Notes: generated by a model not told the origin, from the letters alone. 64,000 nt of DNA from Pogonophryne albipinna (GCA_028583405.1 CM053256.1:5589995-5653994), one strand, 5' to 3'. Shown: positions 47,601-59,145, counted from the stretch's first letter. Made by a program: numbers and translations.

Positions 47601-48900
47601 AGAGGTGCAGTCTCAAGTCTGAGAAAAAGCATGGCATTCACTGGCTGATTTGTGATAATTACATAGTTGGCAGGAATTAAAACCTTCAGGGCCACTTTTA
47701 ATTTTATATTACACGTTGTGTCTAATATTTGGCCCAGCAGGGGTTCGGCACAAATGTCTTAAAGCCTTTCAAAAAAAAGTGACAGGCTTGTCATTTGGAA
47801 TGACTTGAAAGTAATCATAGCAACTCAGAAGTGCAGCATGGTGCTCAATAAGATGTGATGATGCAATCATGTTCATGAAATTGCAATTGATTAAGTGTTA
47901 GTTAAAGTTAATTACAGAAAAAAAGACTCAGACCCTCAGCCATTCAAAATATATCTCTAGAGGCATTCTTGTATAGTACTGTACACCATGGATATATTGG
48001 CCAGTAAACCAATTGTGTCCATCCCATCCAATGACAGGAAGCAGCATCACAGCAGCATTAAGTCATAGTCATGAAACACAAGAGATTGGGGGTTGGGCAA
48101 CAGAGGATCATCACTACTACAAAATATTGATGCCCCGTATCATTTTTTTCTGAGTGGGGTCCAGGAGCTGAAATGTAAATAAATCTATCAGGGCAAGGAG
48201 CTGGGGGCTCCAGTTACCACTCCTAACAATCAAGAGGCTTTTCATGCTGCCCTGGAGGGCCATTCCTGTAACGCTAGCACACTGGAGAGAGCCACAAATC
48301 ATCATCCCGCCCTCCCTCTGTCGGCCTCTCCTCCTCCTGCTGTTTCTCCTTCTCTTGGACTTCTTTCTCCCTTTTCTTCTCTATTTTTTTCCCATTCATT
48401 CACTCACACACAAACACACCACTGTCCTCCATTTCTCTATTCTCCTTTGACTCTTTCTAGCACCTTTATTTTATTCCTAATGCTCTTCATCACAATCCCC
48501 TCATGTTTTCTGCTCTCCCACAGCTCTGTCTTTATTCTCTCCCCTACTCGCGTCGCGGCTCTTCACAGCTCCCGAATGCTCTCTAGTGTAGTTCACTACA
48601 GTGAAATGAAAAAGAACGATACTTACTACCACATTTATCAAGATTTCAAACATGTCTGTTTGACAACATTTCTGTCAACAACAAAAAAACACCTATTTAC
48701 ATGTCTTATGTGTAAGACGCACAGCCCAGAATGTGTTGCATACAGTTTTATTTATATTTCGAACACTTACGTTCATCATTTTCTCTTTGCATTTGGTGGT
48801 TTTTGCACATCAAAGTTAAATCAATTCCTTGTTTTCCTTTATATTTATTTAATTTACATCCTAAAAATTCTTCCGGTTGCCTTGTTTTCTGAGATGTCTA
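44601..48900. other. Gene-free stretch with pyrimidine-rich block
   Basis: A C/T-rich block (45650-45900) with CCCT/CTCC runs, a smaller one at 48300-48540, and otherwise A/T-rich DNA. No exon recognised. Confidence 0.4.
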
Positions 48901-48904
48901 CAAA

Positions 48905-49020
48905 CAGTGATGAAATGTAAACAAGTACATTTACTCAAGTATTTTTATTAAGTACTATTTTGACACTTTTACTTTACTTAAATATTTCAATTTTATGCCA
49001 CATATACTACTAACCACTAC
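48905..49020 (+). repeat. Teleost dispersed repeat, left part (interrupted by the L2)
   Basis: ACAAGTACATTTACTCAAGT and the following ACTTTTACTTTACTTAAATA match a repeat I know from many teleosts. It resumes after the L2 at 50491 with ACTCAACTACATTCTGGGGG. Confidence 0.6.
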
Positions 49021-49021
49021 T

Positions 49022-50316
49022 CCCCATTTCTAGGTAAAATCATTGAAAAAGTAGTTTTTCAACAGTTGAGTAATATCTCGCATTTAAATAACTGTTTGGA
49101 TGTGTTCCAGTCAGGCTTTAGTCCAAACCACAGCACTGAGACTGCTCTTGTAAAGGTATTCAATGACATCCACTTAAACACAGACAGTGGCAGAACTTCA
49201 GTGTTAGTATTATTAGATCTCAGTGCTGCGTTTGACACTGTGGACCACAACATATTACTAGACCAACTGGAAAACTGGGTGGGACTTTCATCAACAGTTC
49301 TAAATTGGTTTGAATCCTACTTAAAGGACAGAAACAACTTTGTTTCTATAGGTAAATACACATCTGAGTTGACAAATATGACATGTGGGGTACCTCAAGG
49401 CTCCATCTTGGGGCCTCTTCTCTTTAACGTCTACATGCTACCACTGGCTCAGATAATGAAGAACAACAAAATAAGTTACCATAGCTATGCAGATGACACA
49501 CAAATGTACGTAACAATTTCACCAGGAGACTATGCTCCAATTCAAACACTGAGTAAGTGCTTTGAACAAATCAATGACTGGATGTGTCAGAACTTTCTCC
49601 AATTAAACAAAGATAAAACTGAGGTAAGGGTTTTTGGAGCCAAGGCAGAAAGTTTAAAAGTTAGCGCTGAGCTTCAGTCTGCAATGTTCAAAACAACAGA
49701 TAAAGCCAGAAATCTAGGTGTAGTCATGGACTCTGACCTGAGTTTCAACAGTCACATTAAAACAGTTACTAAATCAGCCTACTATCACCTAAAGAACATA
49801 TCTAGGATTAAAAGACTAATGTCACAGCAGGATTTGAAAAAACTTGTCCATGCTTTTATCTTCAGTAGACTCGACTACTGCAATGGTGTCTTCACAGGTC
49901 TCACTAAAAAATCTATTAGAAAGCTGCAGCTGATTCAGAACGCCGCTGCTCGAGTCCTCACTAACACTAAGAAAGTGGATCACATCACTCCTGTTCTGAA
50001 GTCTTTACACTGGCTTCCTGTGTGTCAAAGAATAGATTTTAAAATACTGCTGCTGGTTTATAAAGCACTGAATGGTTTAGGCCCAAAATACATTTCTGAC
50101 CTCCTGCTAAATTATGAACCATCCAGATCTCTCAGGTCTTCAGGGACTGGTCAGCTTTCTGTCCCCAGAGTCAGAACTAAACATGGAGAAGCAGCGTTCA
50201 GTTATTATGCTCCAAATATCTGGAACAAACTCCCAGAAACCTGCAGGTCCGCTGAAACTCTTACTACTTTTAAATCCAGGCTGAAGACTTTTCTTTTTGT
50301 CGCTGCTTTTAATTGA
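49022..50316 (+). CDS. L2-type LINE reverse transcriptase (5'-truncated)
   Basis: This is the reverse transcriptase part of a non-LTR retrotransposon, which copies its RNA into genomic DNA by target-primed reverse transcription. The frame is open from about 49022 (PFLGKIIEKVVFQQL, in frame but without ATG) to TGA at 50314. Motifs in order: SGFSPNHSTETALV, LLDLSAAFDTVDH (motif A), GVPQGSILGPLLFNVYM (motif B), YADDTQM (motif C), LNKDKTEV, LGVVMDSDLSF, then the thumb/C-terminal HWLPVCQRIDFKILLLVYK typical of the L2/Maui branch. The endonuclease and ORF1 are lost through 5' truncation, usual for LINEs. About 430 codons without an internal stop imply a fairly recent insertion. It cannot be autonomous. 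Confidence 0.92.
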
Positions 50317-50490
50317 ACTATTCACATCTTAGACTGCACTGTAACTTTTATCCATGTATTTAGCTTTTCTTTTTAATGACTGATTTTAAATGCCATTTTC
50401 TTAATGTCTTTCATTTTTTGTAAAGCACTTTGAATTGCCTTGTGTTGAAAAGTGCTATATAAATAAACTTGCCTTGCCTTGCCTTGCCTT
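49022..50490 (+). mobile_element. L2-type LINE, 5'-truncated, with (CTTGC)n tail
   Basis: The coding region is followed by a short 3' UTR (AAAGCACTTTGAATTGCC, TATATAAATAAACTTG) and a five-base simple repeat tail to 50490. Both flanks belong to one dispersed repeat. Imperfect direct repeats (actaaccactac on the left, actcaactac on the right) are a plausible target duplication. Confidence 0.85.
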
Positions 50491-50815
50491 ACTCAACTAC
50501 ATTCTGGGGGCAAATATTGTACAATTTACATTTACATGTATTTAACACTCAGTAACTACATGCCATCCTAAAATGTTATCATTCTTGACAAACATGAACA
50601 TAAAAATGATACTATGTAATTGTTATTGATCAAAACGAGATAAAAAAATATTCTATAATATAATGCTTTAAAAAAAGCCATTCTGCATACTTTTAATACT
50701 TGAAGTACACTATGGTGATAATATTTCTATATTTAACATAGTTTCTTGACCTTGATGTGTATTTTAAGACAATAGTATTTCTACTTTTAAGTAAAGGTTC
50801 TGAGTACTGCAATCG
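50491..50815 (+). repeat. Teleost dispersed repeat, right part
   Basis: Continues the sequence at 48905-49020 (GGGGGCAAATATTGTAC and on). See that entry. Confidence 0.5.
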
Positions 50816-51209
50816 CTTTATAAAAGAACAATAGCAATACAGTTTGGCTCGGTTAATGCAATATAATGATTTGGTTAGGGTTAAAGAAAACGTGTCCTCA
50901 TCACATTCATTGTAAAGTTCAATAGCACTGGCCTTTAGCTCACTATAAATAGGGCTGTTTTAGTTGTTTGAATACTTAAGCCTTTTAACAATAAATTACA
51001 TCTAGCCCACTGTGTACATGTCCAGAATTTGGAGCAGCAGCAGTGGCTGTTAGGCGTACCTATTGGAAACTTGAAATGCAAACGTTTTGTACGGTCACAT
51101 CACAGCTAAAACTAAAAAGTTGGAGATATGATAAACAGTTTTTGTAAAGGACGACTAGATATGAACTTGTTGAGTAACCCTAAAAACCGTTCTAATTTTC
51201 CTACAACAG
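50816..51209. other. Gene-free stretch
   Basis: Nothing recognised. Confidence 0.4.
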
Positions 51210-51349
51210 ATAATGGAGGAGATTCAATGAGAGAGGCGAGCATTGGAAAGGCTTATCATGGTGAAACCGAAGGCAACCAAGGTCTCATTCAGAGTTTGTA
51301 AAGAACGCGAATATAACTTTGAAGAAATCTCCGAATAGACATGCTCAAG
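51210..51349 (+). other. Exon-like segment with strong splice sites, no long frame
   Basis: One hundred and forty bases between acceptor TTTTCCTACAACAG and donor CTCAAG|GTAAGG. All three frames contain stops. It would fit an exon of a long non-coding RNA or a UTR exon; a 26-codon frame (MVKPKATKVSFRVCKEREYN...) lies inside it. Confidence 0.3.
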
Positions 51350-52630
51350 GTAAGGTTAAATGCATATAAAAATATGGCAACATTATAGTAATTGTGTGTA
51401 GAGACTTATGAAAGCCCTTCTGTAAAGCATTCATTTGAAAATGGTCAACACAATGTTGAGTACAGAGCAGGGAAAAAAATATCTCGAAGTGATTTTCAGG
51501 TAAAGAAATACAGCATATGATTGTTACAACATTAAATATTTGACTGGAAATAATGTAGAATGTCTTAAAACTATACAAGATGAGATGCAAAAATGGGCAG
51601 ATTTATTTGATCCTCCATCAGCTCAACTCACCAAATGTTACAGTGCCAGGTCTGTTTTGTACCGTTTTCCACACACTACTCTTTTGTGGGGGGAAAATGG
51701 ATTTGCTTTTAAAGACAGCATGCTCTTTTGAGAGGAATTGAGGAGATGTGGGTTAGGATGAGGAGGTTTTGTTCGGAGGTAAGAAAGGAGGTTTTCGTAG
51801 CCATTGAGTAGCTGTATTGATCGCCAACTTCACAAACCCTCTTCACACATTTTGTCAGTAATTAGGGTGCTAAAAGTCTTACTTGCTGCACATTTAAGCA
51901 TTATGAAGAGATACAAGTTAGATGAGGATACCATTTTATTTCCAGCCTTCACACAAACACATGTAGCTGCTCCTGAGATTAATGATGCTATCTTTGTCCG
52001 CTGATCAATGATGGCCTGGCCTGGCATTGATCGGTCTGGCTGACGCTATGCCTGTTCTGTTCGGACCCACAGAGGCCGGCTGGGTCACACAGGTTACGGC
52101 CACAGTTTGGACTGATGCCACCAGAGGTTAATATGCATCGGGTAAACATGAAATCGTGACACTAGAAGAGATAAGACACATGGCTGCTCGATTATTTTTC
52201 TGAAAATCAATGGATGGGGAAGCCGAGTTGGAGGCTGTTGCCACTGTCGGTCACTTGAAATATGTGCAACATAAGATTTTATTATACAATGATCAACTAA
52301 TGGATCAAAAAACTTGGGACAGAATAATTCTTATACAAATGTTTAGATATTTTGCCTTAAGTAATCAAGTAGTCTGCTTACAGGTATTTGTATTCTAATT
52401 TAAATCAGGACAGCAGACAGCTTGCACATCTTCCGGCACATCTTTCGACTCCACTTCGAGCGATAGAATTACTAACAAAGAATTGTTAACAAAGCAATTA
52501 TATACTAATAAAGGACTGGCTTATCTAAAGCCAGTTGAGTAACATTCTTGAAATGTTTTAGCTCTATGAAACCTGATGTACTTATATGATTCTGTTTTCT
52601 TCAAGTTTGTATCTTGTTGGTCGAGTGCAC
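51350..52630. other. Gene-free stretch
   Basis: No recognised exon or repeat. Confidence 0.4.
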
Positions 52631-52684
52631 TTATTGTAAGTCGCTTCGGATAAAAGCGTCAGCTAAATGCAATGTAATGTAATG
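52631..52684 (+). repeat. SINE 3' tail, 5'-truncated
   Basis: GTAAGTCGCTTCGGATAAAA and the ATGTAATGTAATG tail match the SINE at 13313-13487 in the opposite orientation. Confidence 0.7.
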
Positions 52685-53006
52685 TTGTATTCACATATTG
52701 AAAAACAATTCTGCAACACATTGATAGCCGACATTTATTTTCAGGCCTCACATTTAGAAATGCTATTGTACATTCACCAAATTAGGGTTTAATAACTTGT
52801 TTGCACTATCACAGTACCAAATTTGTTAACAGCACATTACTGTCTCGGGTTTTACCCAATTCAAATTCAAACTTAAAAGTAAGCTATAGTTTACAAGGAC
52901 TGTACTTGAAATCCTACACAGTACAGTAATTAAAAATGTTTCATGAGTTAATCAAATATCCTGAAAAGCAAAGCTTTCCATTTCATTAGCTGTTATGAAT
53001 GAAATG

Positions 53007-53350
53007 TTCAAGGTTCAAGGTTTTTATTTTGTCATACGAACATAGCTTCAGTGTAGTTATGCCGACGAAATTCTTAGGTCACAGGCTTCTCCAACAGTGC
53101 AACACAAAACACAGATAAACAGACAAATATAGTGCAAGTAAATAATAGTAAATACAAAAAGAAAAATAGTTTAAAAAAGTGAAATAGTGCAATAAGAGTC
53201 TACATGCAAGTTATTGGAATATGATATATTAGGTAAATAGATAAATAATTTCTAAGTAGTTAAATCATTTTAAAGTAGCAGCCAGATGAATATTTTGGAT
53301 GTTGCTTCTTAACAGTCTTATTGCCTGTGGGATGAACCTGCATGATGAAG
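53007..53350 (-). repeat. Non-LTR retroelement 3' end
   Basis: On the minus strand it ends in TTGACCTTGAACC-like tail sequence; its GCCTGTGACCTAAGAATTTC segment is shared with the tail at 240-332. The upstream part (CCCACAGGCAATAAGACTG) is typical of teleost LINE 3' ends. Family not assigned. Confidence 0.6.
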
Positions 53351-53748
53351 GGTTAAGTTGAACATACATCACTTCCCAGCTTCCCACTGTAATTTGAAAG
53401 CATTTAATACAAAATTACAAACTGTCTGGCAAAGAATCAGGTTTTTTTTTAATCTTCTTTTTTTTAAAGCTGATCAAGGGAGTGATTTTGTTTTGTTGAT
53501 CAATAAGCCACAGGATAGGTGTACAGTTGTGAAGCTGTGCCCGGGTTATAATTTCATCCTCATGTAGAGCGGAATTTCTCTCTTCTCCACTTCCTGATAG
53601 GCTACGATCACCACAGTAGTTGCATTATCTCAATAATCATCTCTTATGCACAACATTTGTCTAATTAAGGAGAAAGCATCATGAATGAGCCCATTTAAAA
53701 AAAGGCAGCGAGAAAATTGATTTTTCCATTTCACATCAGTCCTTTTCA
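53351..53748. other. Gene-free stretch
   Basis: Nothing recognised. Confidence 0.4.
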
Positions 53749-54090
53749 ACCCAGTCTCACAGCATTTCGTGTTATAGTCACGACATTTAATCTATTGATT
53801 CGTGTTCACCAACACGATTTTCCCCTTTTTTTCGTGTCACACAGAACGATTTTAAAAGCAATGTATTTCTATTGGTAGTATGTTTCGTGCCTGCAGCATG
53901 TCTTTTTGTCCGTTCGGGTCTTGGAAGACCGGAAGCTGTGGGGTTCATAAAAACATGTTCTTACTCAATATCAAGCCCTGATTATTGTTTTTATTTTAAA
54001 TCGTATAATGTCGGACTTTTTTTGTCGTCTGTGAGGAAAAGAAATGGGGCTCAGAGCCTCAGAATACTGAAATCTGTATTTTTTTAGATC
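53749..54090 (+). repeat. Dispersed repeat (CCCAGTCTCACAGCATTTCG)
   Basis: The start of this segment and its TCGTGTTCACCAACACGATT motif match a repeat I know from teleost genomes. The right boundary is uncertain. Confidence 0.5.
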
Positions 54091-54563
54091 TTTTTTTCCT
54101 TTACAACTATAGGGATATACTAAGTTAGAGTAACTAATTTCTATTGAGTTTCAACGGTTTAGTTTCAAAACTGAACACACGCCTGGACTCTTCCAGCCAG
54201 ACCGCATGTTGAGTTGGAGCAATCTGCATTCATCCTGGAAGCAGAACTCTAGATAGCAGTGCAACAACAGGATTTTAACCTAATAATCTATCAAGTTACC
54301 TGGTAAGTAGCCATTTTTGTTTTGTTGTAAAAACAGCTTACAGTGTAACACAAGCTGTAAGGTAGTCATTAGCTACTTGTTTTAAGCTACTGTAGCATGC
54401 ATAGCCAGTGTTGAAAGTGTGCCGGTCCTACCCGGTCCTTAGTACCGGTAAGAGATTTCCAGGCGGTCCGGAGGACCAGGAAGAATTGACAGCTCCACCC
54501 GTGGAATTTATACTACGAAGGGAAGATATTTTGGTTTGGATTACTGGTCTGGGGGAAGCTCGC

Positions 54564-54600
54564 GAGTGTGTGTGTGTGTGTATACGTGTGTGTGTTTGTG
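54564..54600 (+). repeat. (TG)n-rich stretch
   Basis: Imperfect TG repeat within the 5' part of the hAT. Confidence 0.8.
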
Positions 54601-54963
54601 TATTTTTGCGTTTGTGCGTATTGTGTTTGTTTCCCGGGGAAAACACTAACAAGAAACACCGGCTGTTGTTATGCCTGCTGTGACCTCAAGTTACTCCGTT
54701 CTCCGCTTATAATTATGCCGTTACAAGCTTCTAAGTTGTATTTATCATCTGAATTTGCCGAAACAAGTTTCATATTCTGAAAGCCAAGACTTTGTTTATT
54801 TAAAATCAAACAAAACACCCGAACAACTATTTTTTTACGCAAATCCACGTTTATTTTGAAATGAGCCGTTGCGACTTCCGACTGATTTCGATAGAGCGGG
54901 TCACATATTTACTTTTTCCCACTTGATCAGAACAGCGGGAGGAGAAAAGAATGGAGTGACTGA

Positions 54964-55164
54964 ATGACAGCTAGAAAATTAGGCTACGTGGTAATTAAAG
55001 CAAAAATGCAAACGACGATTCTTCAGATGTTTAAGAGAAAGGAGAGAGATGAAGAAACTCAGAATGTGCTTAAAATTAGAAAAACAATGCCCACAGATGA
55101 CACAGGTGATGATGCTTATTTAGCCCAGAGAATGGACATGAACGTGATGATGATGATAAGTTAG
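54964..55164 (+). pseudogene. Possible N-terminal exon of the hAT transposase
   Basis: A short frame with MQTTILQMFKRKERDEETQ, basic and of the kind found at the N-terminus of KIAA1586/ZNF862-like hAT proteins. It lies within the element, upstream of the body exon. It has no clear donor before the MITE at 55193, so the exon structure is uncertain. Confidence 0.4.
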
Positions 55165-55192
55165 CTAACTAGCTAACTGTATATCTCTATAT

Positions 55193-55919
55193 GGGGTGCC
55201 CAACCAGTCGATCCCCAGTCGATCGCGAGATGTCTAAAAGTAGAACAACAATATTCTGTTTTATCGTTAATGTCCTACAACAGGGGTGGCCAAACCTTTT
55301 GGCTCAGGGGCCACAATGATGTATCAATGTGACAGCCGGGCCGGGGGGCATTGTTTGGTTCCGTCTTGATTCATGTCGGGCTGAGGGTTGTTTTAATCTC
55401 ATTCTCCCGCGCGCGGGGCGACGTCTACGCGCAGCTGCGACGACCAGGGAGGAAGGGACTTTTCGCGGCGCGCGCGGCGTGTGGACAGTGGGGGATAACA
55501 TAAATAAAAATTGGATCGTTGGATTTTAGACTTTAAGGCTTTTTAAGATCAGCGCGGGAACCCTGGCTCATTTATACCAATATTGGACGGGCCGCATTAA
55601 ACAGATCAACGGGCCGCATGTGGCCCGCGGGCCATAGTTTGGCCACCTCCAGGCCCGGTTCTACGGGGGTGCATAAGGGTGCATTACACCCCCAGTTGAA
55701 TGTTATGCACCCTCACTTGAAAAAGAGAAGGGAGTGAAAAATATTACATATACAATAACAATAATAATAATAGTAGTAGTAATATGAAGAAGAAGAATAT
55801 AGTTGAAAATAAAATAAACTGTAATTGTGGTCAAATATTGTGGTCAAATAACTATAGTTAATAACCCCCCCCGTCAACGATCGCCGCCGTCTAGGTTCAA
55901 AAAAGGTTGGGCACCCCTG
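55193..55919. mobile_element. hAT MITE nested in the 4.1 kb hAT
   Basis: The ends GGGGTGCCCAACC and GGTTGGGCACCCCTG are inverted repeats; the left end lacks the first two bases. The 8-bp duplication ctctatat is perfect (55185-55192, 55920-55927). It contains a further element at 55281-55650. Confidence 0.88.
55281..55650. mobile_element. Third-level nested element (CAGGGGTGGCCAAACCTTTT)
   Basis: The left end CAGGGGTGGCCAAACC and right end AGTTTGGCCACCTCC are inverted repeats of a known fish hAT-like type, with GCCGCATGTGGCCCGCGGGC near the right end. No clean duplication: its right flank runs into another repeat fragment (about 55651-55730). Confidence 0.65.
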
Positions 55920-56169
55920 CTCTATATAGTCAATGGCTATCTTACTCAGAACGCAACATGTACACAGCATACTATTTTAACATTAAATATTTTGCTTTGA
56001 TATCTTCTATTTTAATCTGCACATTGTGGCATACATTTTGAGACATTTTATTTTATTAGTATTTTAATTTATGTAACCAATATTCAGAAAATTCAAAGAA
56101 AGACAGAGACTTGTACATTTTTGACTGTCCGCTGAATTTAGTTATACATTTTTATTCTAATTTATAACA

Positions 56170-58299
56170 GTTGAGGCCCAGAGGGAGGAAGAGGAGACTC
56201 AGCCAGAAGAAGTGGCAGCAGGTCCCTCAGAAGCCACCACAGGTGATGCTAGCCCTACTGCATACCCTTCTATATGGAAAGGAGAACAATATGAACAGTT
56301 CAAACAGAAAAATGAATGGATGTATGCTCACAATGGAAGGCTAGGCTGTAGCCCATGCCATGATGTGAAGGATCTGGGTGTCATGGCATCCCGTGGTGTT
56401 AATATTGCTATTCAGTGGGCTGATGGAAAGATAATCCCAGCTGGTCAATCAAGGGATATCCAGCTTTCATCACTGCGCAAAAAAATCCGTGAGCACAAGA
56501 ACTCTGCAGCACATAATGAAGCAGTCAAGATTCTTCAGACAGCAAATAAAGATATTCTTCTGAACATGAACGCGAGTAGTCAGGAGTCTGTGTTTGAGTC
56601 TACTGCCAAGGTATTTATGACAGCCTATTATGTGGCCAAGAACAACAAGCCTTTCACAGACTTTGAGAGTCTGATTAGCCTGCAGCAAGCAAATTCTGCT
56701 GATTTAGGGCGTGTTTTGCATAGCAAAACTGTCTGTGTTGACATAATTGAGCATGTGTCATCACAGATGAAAAAGGAACTTCTAAAAAAGATAATAGAGA
56801 CCAAGAGCAAAATCACAGTATTGGCTGATGAGTCAACCAGTGTTGGGCACAAATCAACACTAATTGTGTTCCTGAAGGCTAGTGTTGATGGAGACATGGA
56901 GCCCATTGCCTTTCCATTGGACCTGGTTGAGCTGGATAGTATGTCTGCTGCTCATATCAAGGAACAGATTATGGGTTGCTTGCTTAAAAATGGCTTCACT
57001 GTTGAGTTGCTGAGAGAAATCCTCATTGGATTTTGCAGTGATGGGGCCAGTGTCATGCTGGGAGTGAAGTCAGGTGTTGGGAAGTTGCTCCAGGATGACT
57101 TCCCAGGCATCATACTATGGCACTGCCTTAATCACAGACTGGAGCTTGCTGTTGACCAGGCACTGGATGTGACAGGGGGAACAAAGGACTTCCAGGCATT
57201 CATGGGCAGCCTATATTCATTATATAGCCAGTCACCAAAAAACATGCGGCAGCTGAGTGAATGTGCTCACAACCTGGACATCGCCCTCAGGAGGATTGGA
57301 AAAGTGTTCAGTGTTCGCTGGTAGCTTCTTCATGGAGGGCAGTCTCTGCAGTTGGCAGTCTTATCCAGCCTTGGCACAACATTTCCGTGAGCATCAGAGG
57401 ATGATACAAGGGACAGCAGAGAGAGGGCCAAATTCAAAGGTCTGCTTTCTAAGTTGTGCTCCATCAACTTCCTGAAAGTCTTGCACTGATGGCAGATGTT
57501 CTGACTGAACTTAAGAACTTGTCAGAAAATTCTTCAGAACAGGAAGACCACACTCCCAAGGCCCATGACATCATGACGACGTATGTCAAACGCATAGAAA
57601 GTTTCAATCGCTACCCAGGACAACATGCAGTTGATGCCAGTCAGGCAGAGGAAGTGATGGAACTCAAGGGAGAGGAGTTAAGAGTTGGCAGGTCTCCCAT
57701 CATTGACTCTGCTCAGTTCATCAGAGCAGTGGCAGACAATATGAAAGAAAGACTCTTCACAACCACAGCAAACAGAGCACAGGCCAGTGTTGCAGCCAAC
57801 CGAAAAGAGGCTTATAACAGCCTTATCAATCAAATGGCAGTCCTCAACCCTGACAACTGGGACCATGACAATCCTCGATTTGGAGATAATGAGGTGAGGG
57901 CTTTGTGTGATGTCCTTACATGTGAACCAACAAGAGGCCCATCTTGGATTCACAGAATACAAGGCCAGTGGAGGAAGAAACATTCCCAACAAAATGAAGA
58001 AGTTGCTCATGCAGTGGACACACTGTCTCCAAGCAATGCTTGACTGTGAACGAGGGTTCAGCACAATGAACAACATCATAACTGAGTATAGGAGCAAACT
58101 TACAACAAAAAATGCAGCAAATCTCCTCTTCATCAGCTCTGTGGGACCACCATGCAGACAGTGGGATCCACTGCCTTATGTGAAGACCTGGCTGGGCAAA
58201 GGAAGAAGAGCAGCCCACTCAACAAGCTGCATGGCTCGCCGGTACACAGAAGAGGAGAGCTACTTCAGCCCTCTGTGGAAAATGTGGAAACGTGTGTAG
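56170..58299 (+). pseudogene. hAT transposase, KIAA1586/ZNF862-like, frameshifted
   Basis: hAT transposases cut and paste DNA with an RNase-H-like fold. The body is open from about 56170 to TAG at 57322 and then continues in shifted frames to TAG at 58297. Seen, counting from the GTG at 56212: a TTF-type zinc finger (Cys46-x2-Cys49-His50 ... His94, His100), the first catalytic Asp in VLADESTSVGHKST (about 205), the second in GFCSDGASVMLG (about 277), and the WHCLNHRLELA Cys-x2-His (about 303). The C-terminal dimerisation segment CERGFSTMNNIITEYRSKL lies at about 58045-58110. Frame changes at about 57320, 57350, 57440, 57470 and 57915 break it. Similar domesticated proteins include KIAA1586 and ZNF862, but the element ends show this is a transposon copy. 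Confidence 0.88.
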
Positions 58300-58758
58300 T
58301 TTACCTCCCTCAACATGCCTTGCTAACTTGTTTTGACACAAGTTGTATGCACAATTGAAAATAAATAATTGACTATACATATTGTTAAGTGTTTCTAATT
58401 TCTACCCCATAAAGGCATTAAAAATGTGAAGTTTGTGTTCAGGGATGCATGAAGCTGGGGGCGGGAGGAGAACAATATGAACCAATGAAGGTCGGGGTAG
58501 CATTATAGTACCTGCAAGAAATTCAAACCACTTTCACCCCTGTGCATAGCATACTGATTAGCTAGCTGTTTGTATCCTTTGTTTCACAGTTGCAGTCAAA
58601 GTTTATTCTTTGTAATACAGTATGTATATATATATTTTTTTCCTTGTTAGAATTAACGTTAAATTTGATAAAAACTGATTTAAAAATGCTCGGCATGTTC
58701 AGTTTTTGCAAACAAGCCTTTGTTTTTCTTTCTCAAATTAAAATGTTCTCCTTTTAAG

Positions 58759-58848
58759 GATGATTCAGTGGAAAGAATAAAAGAGGTTGCTTTCCGTTGC
58801 TTGGTGGTGTGTCTTCGTGAAAAGGAGGATCTCTTCAAGGAAAACTTA
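58759..58848 (+). other. Exon-like coding segment, unidentified gene
   Basis: After a TTTTAAG acceptor, about 30 codons are open (DDSVERIKEVAFRCLVVCLR, then EKEDLFKENL) and a GTAAGT donor follows. I do not recognise the family with confidence; it may belong with 58963-59145. The phases of the two do not join in their best frames, so either the boundary is wrong or a base is lost. Confidence 0.35.
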
Positions 58849-58962
58849 AGTAAGTAAAGACGATGCTTAAATCATACTGTAACTTGTAAAACACAATGCA
58901 ATATTTTCAAATCTGATTGCACCAAAAACACTGAATTTTATTTTCTAATCTACTTATTCCAG

Positions 58963-59145
58963 GATGGTGAAGTGGAAGTTAGCAATGAGGTGCTGAAGAT
59001 TGTCTTGGGTGCGGATGCAAGAATAGTGATTGAAGGAACAGAAGTCCTTCAAATCTCGGATGCGACAAGAGCCTGTACGCTGATGGGGCTATACACACTT
59101 AAACTACCCAAAAGAGATGTTAAAAACGTTGAAGCAGGTTCATGC
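58963..59145 (+). pseudogene. C-terminal exon of an unidentified protein, cut by a hAT
   Basis: After acceptor TTATTCCAG the frame reads DGEVEVSNEVLKIVLGADAR, then IVIEGTEVLQISDATRACTL. This is reminiscent of the C-terminus of the multi-copy SAMD3-like uncharacterised proteins of fish, but that is a weak recollection. The hAT at 59146 interrupts it. Removing the element and one duplication copy leaves an open frame through GSCLYYN... to TAA near 61090, so the insertion lies within or just before the original stop. Confidence 0.35.

Larger units (their letters stand above)
54406..58542 (+). mobile_element. Near full-length hAT transposon (4.1 kb) with 8-bp TSD
   Basis: Ends CAGTGTTGAAAGTG and the complement of CAGGGGTGAAAGTG are inverted repeats. 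A perfect 8-bp duplication, tgcatagc, flanks the element (54398-54405, 58543-58550). Inside is a transposase gene in two apparent exons: a short N-terminal piece near 55000-55160 and the main body from about 56170 after an acceptor TTTATAACAG. A 727-bp hAT MITE lies in the intervening intron. The transposase is frameshifted, so the copy is immobile on its own. Confidence 0.92.

Noticed and set aside
48447..48920. 157-codon plus-strand frame
   Set aside because: Runs from a pyrimidine-rich stretch into a known dispersed repeat; no domain.
57678..58133. 151-codon minus-strand frame
   Set aside because: Antisense shadow of the hAT transposase.
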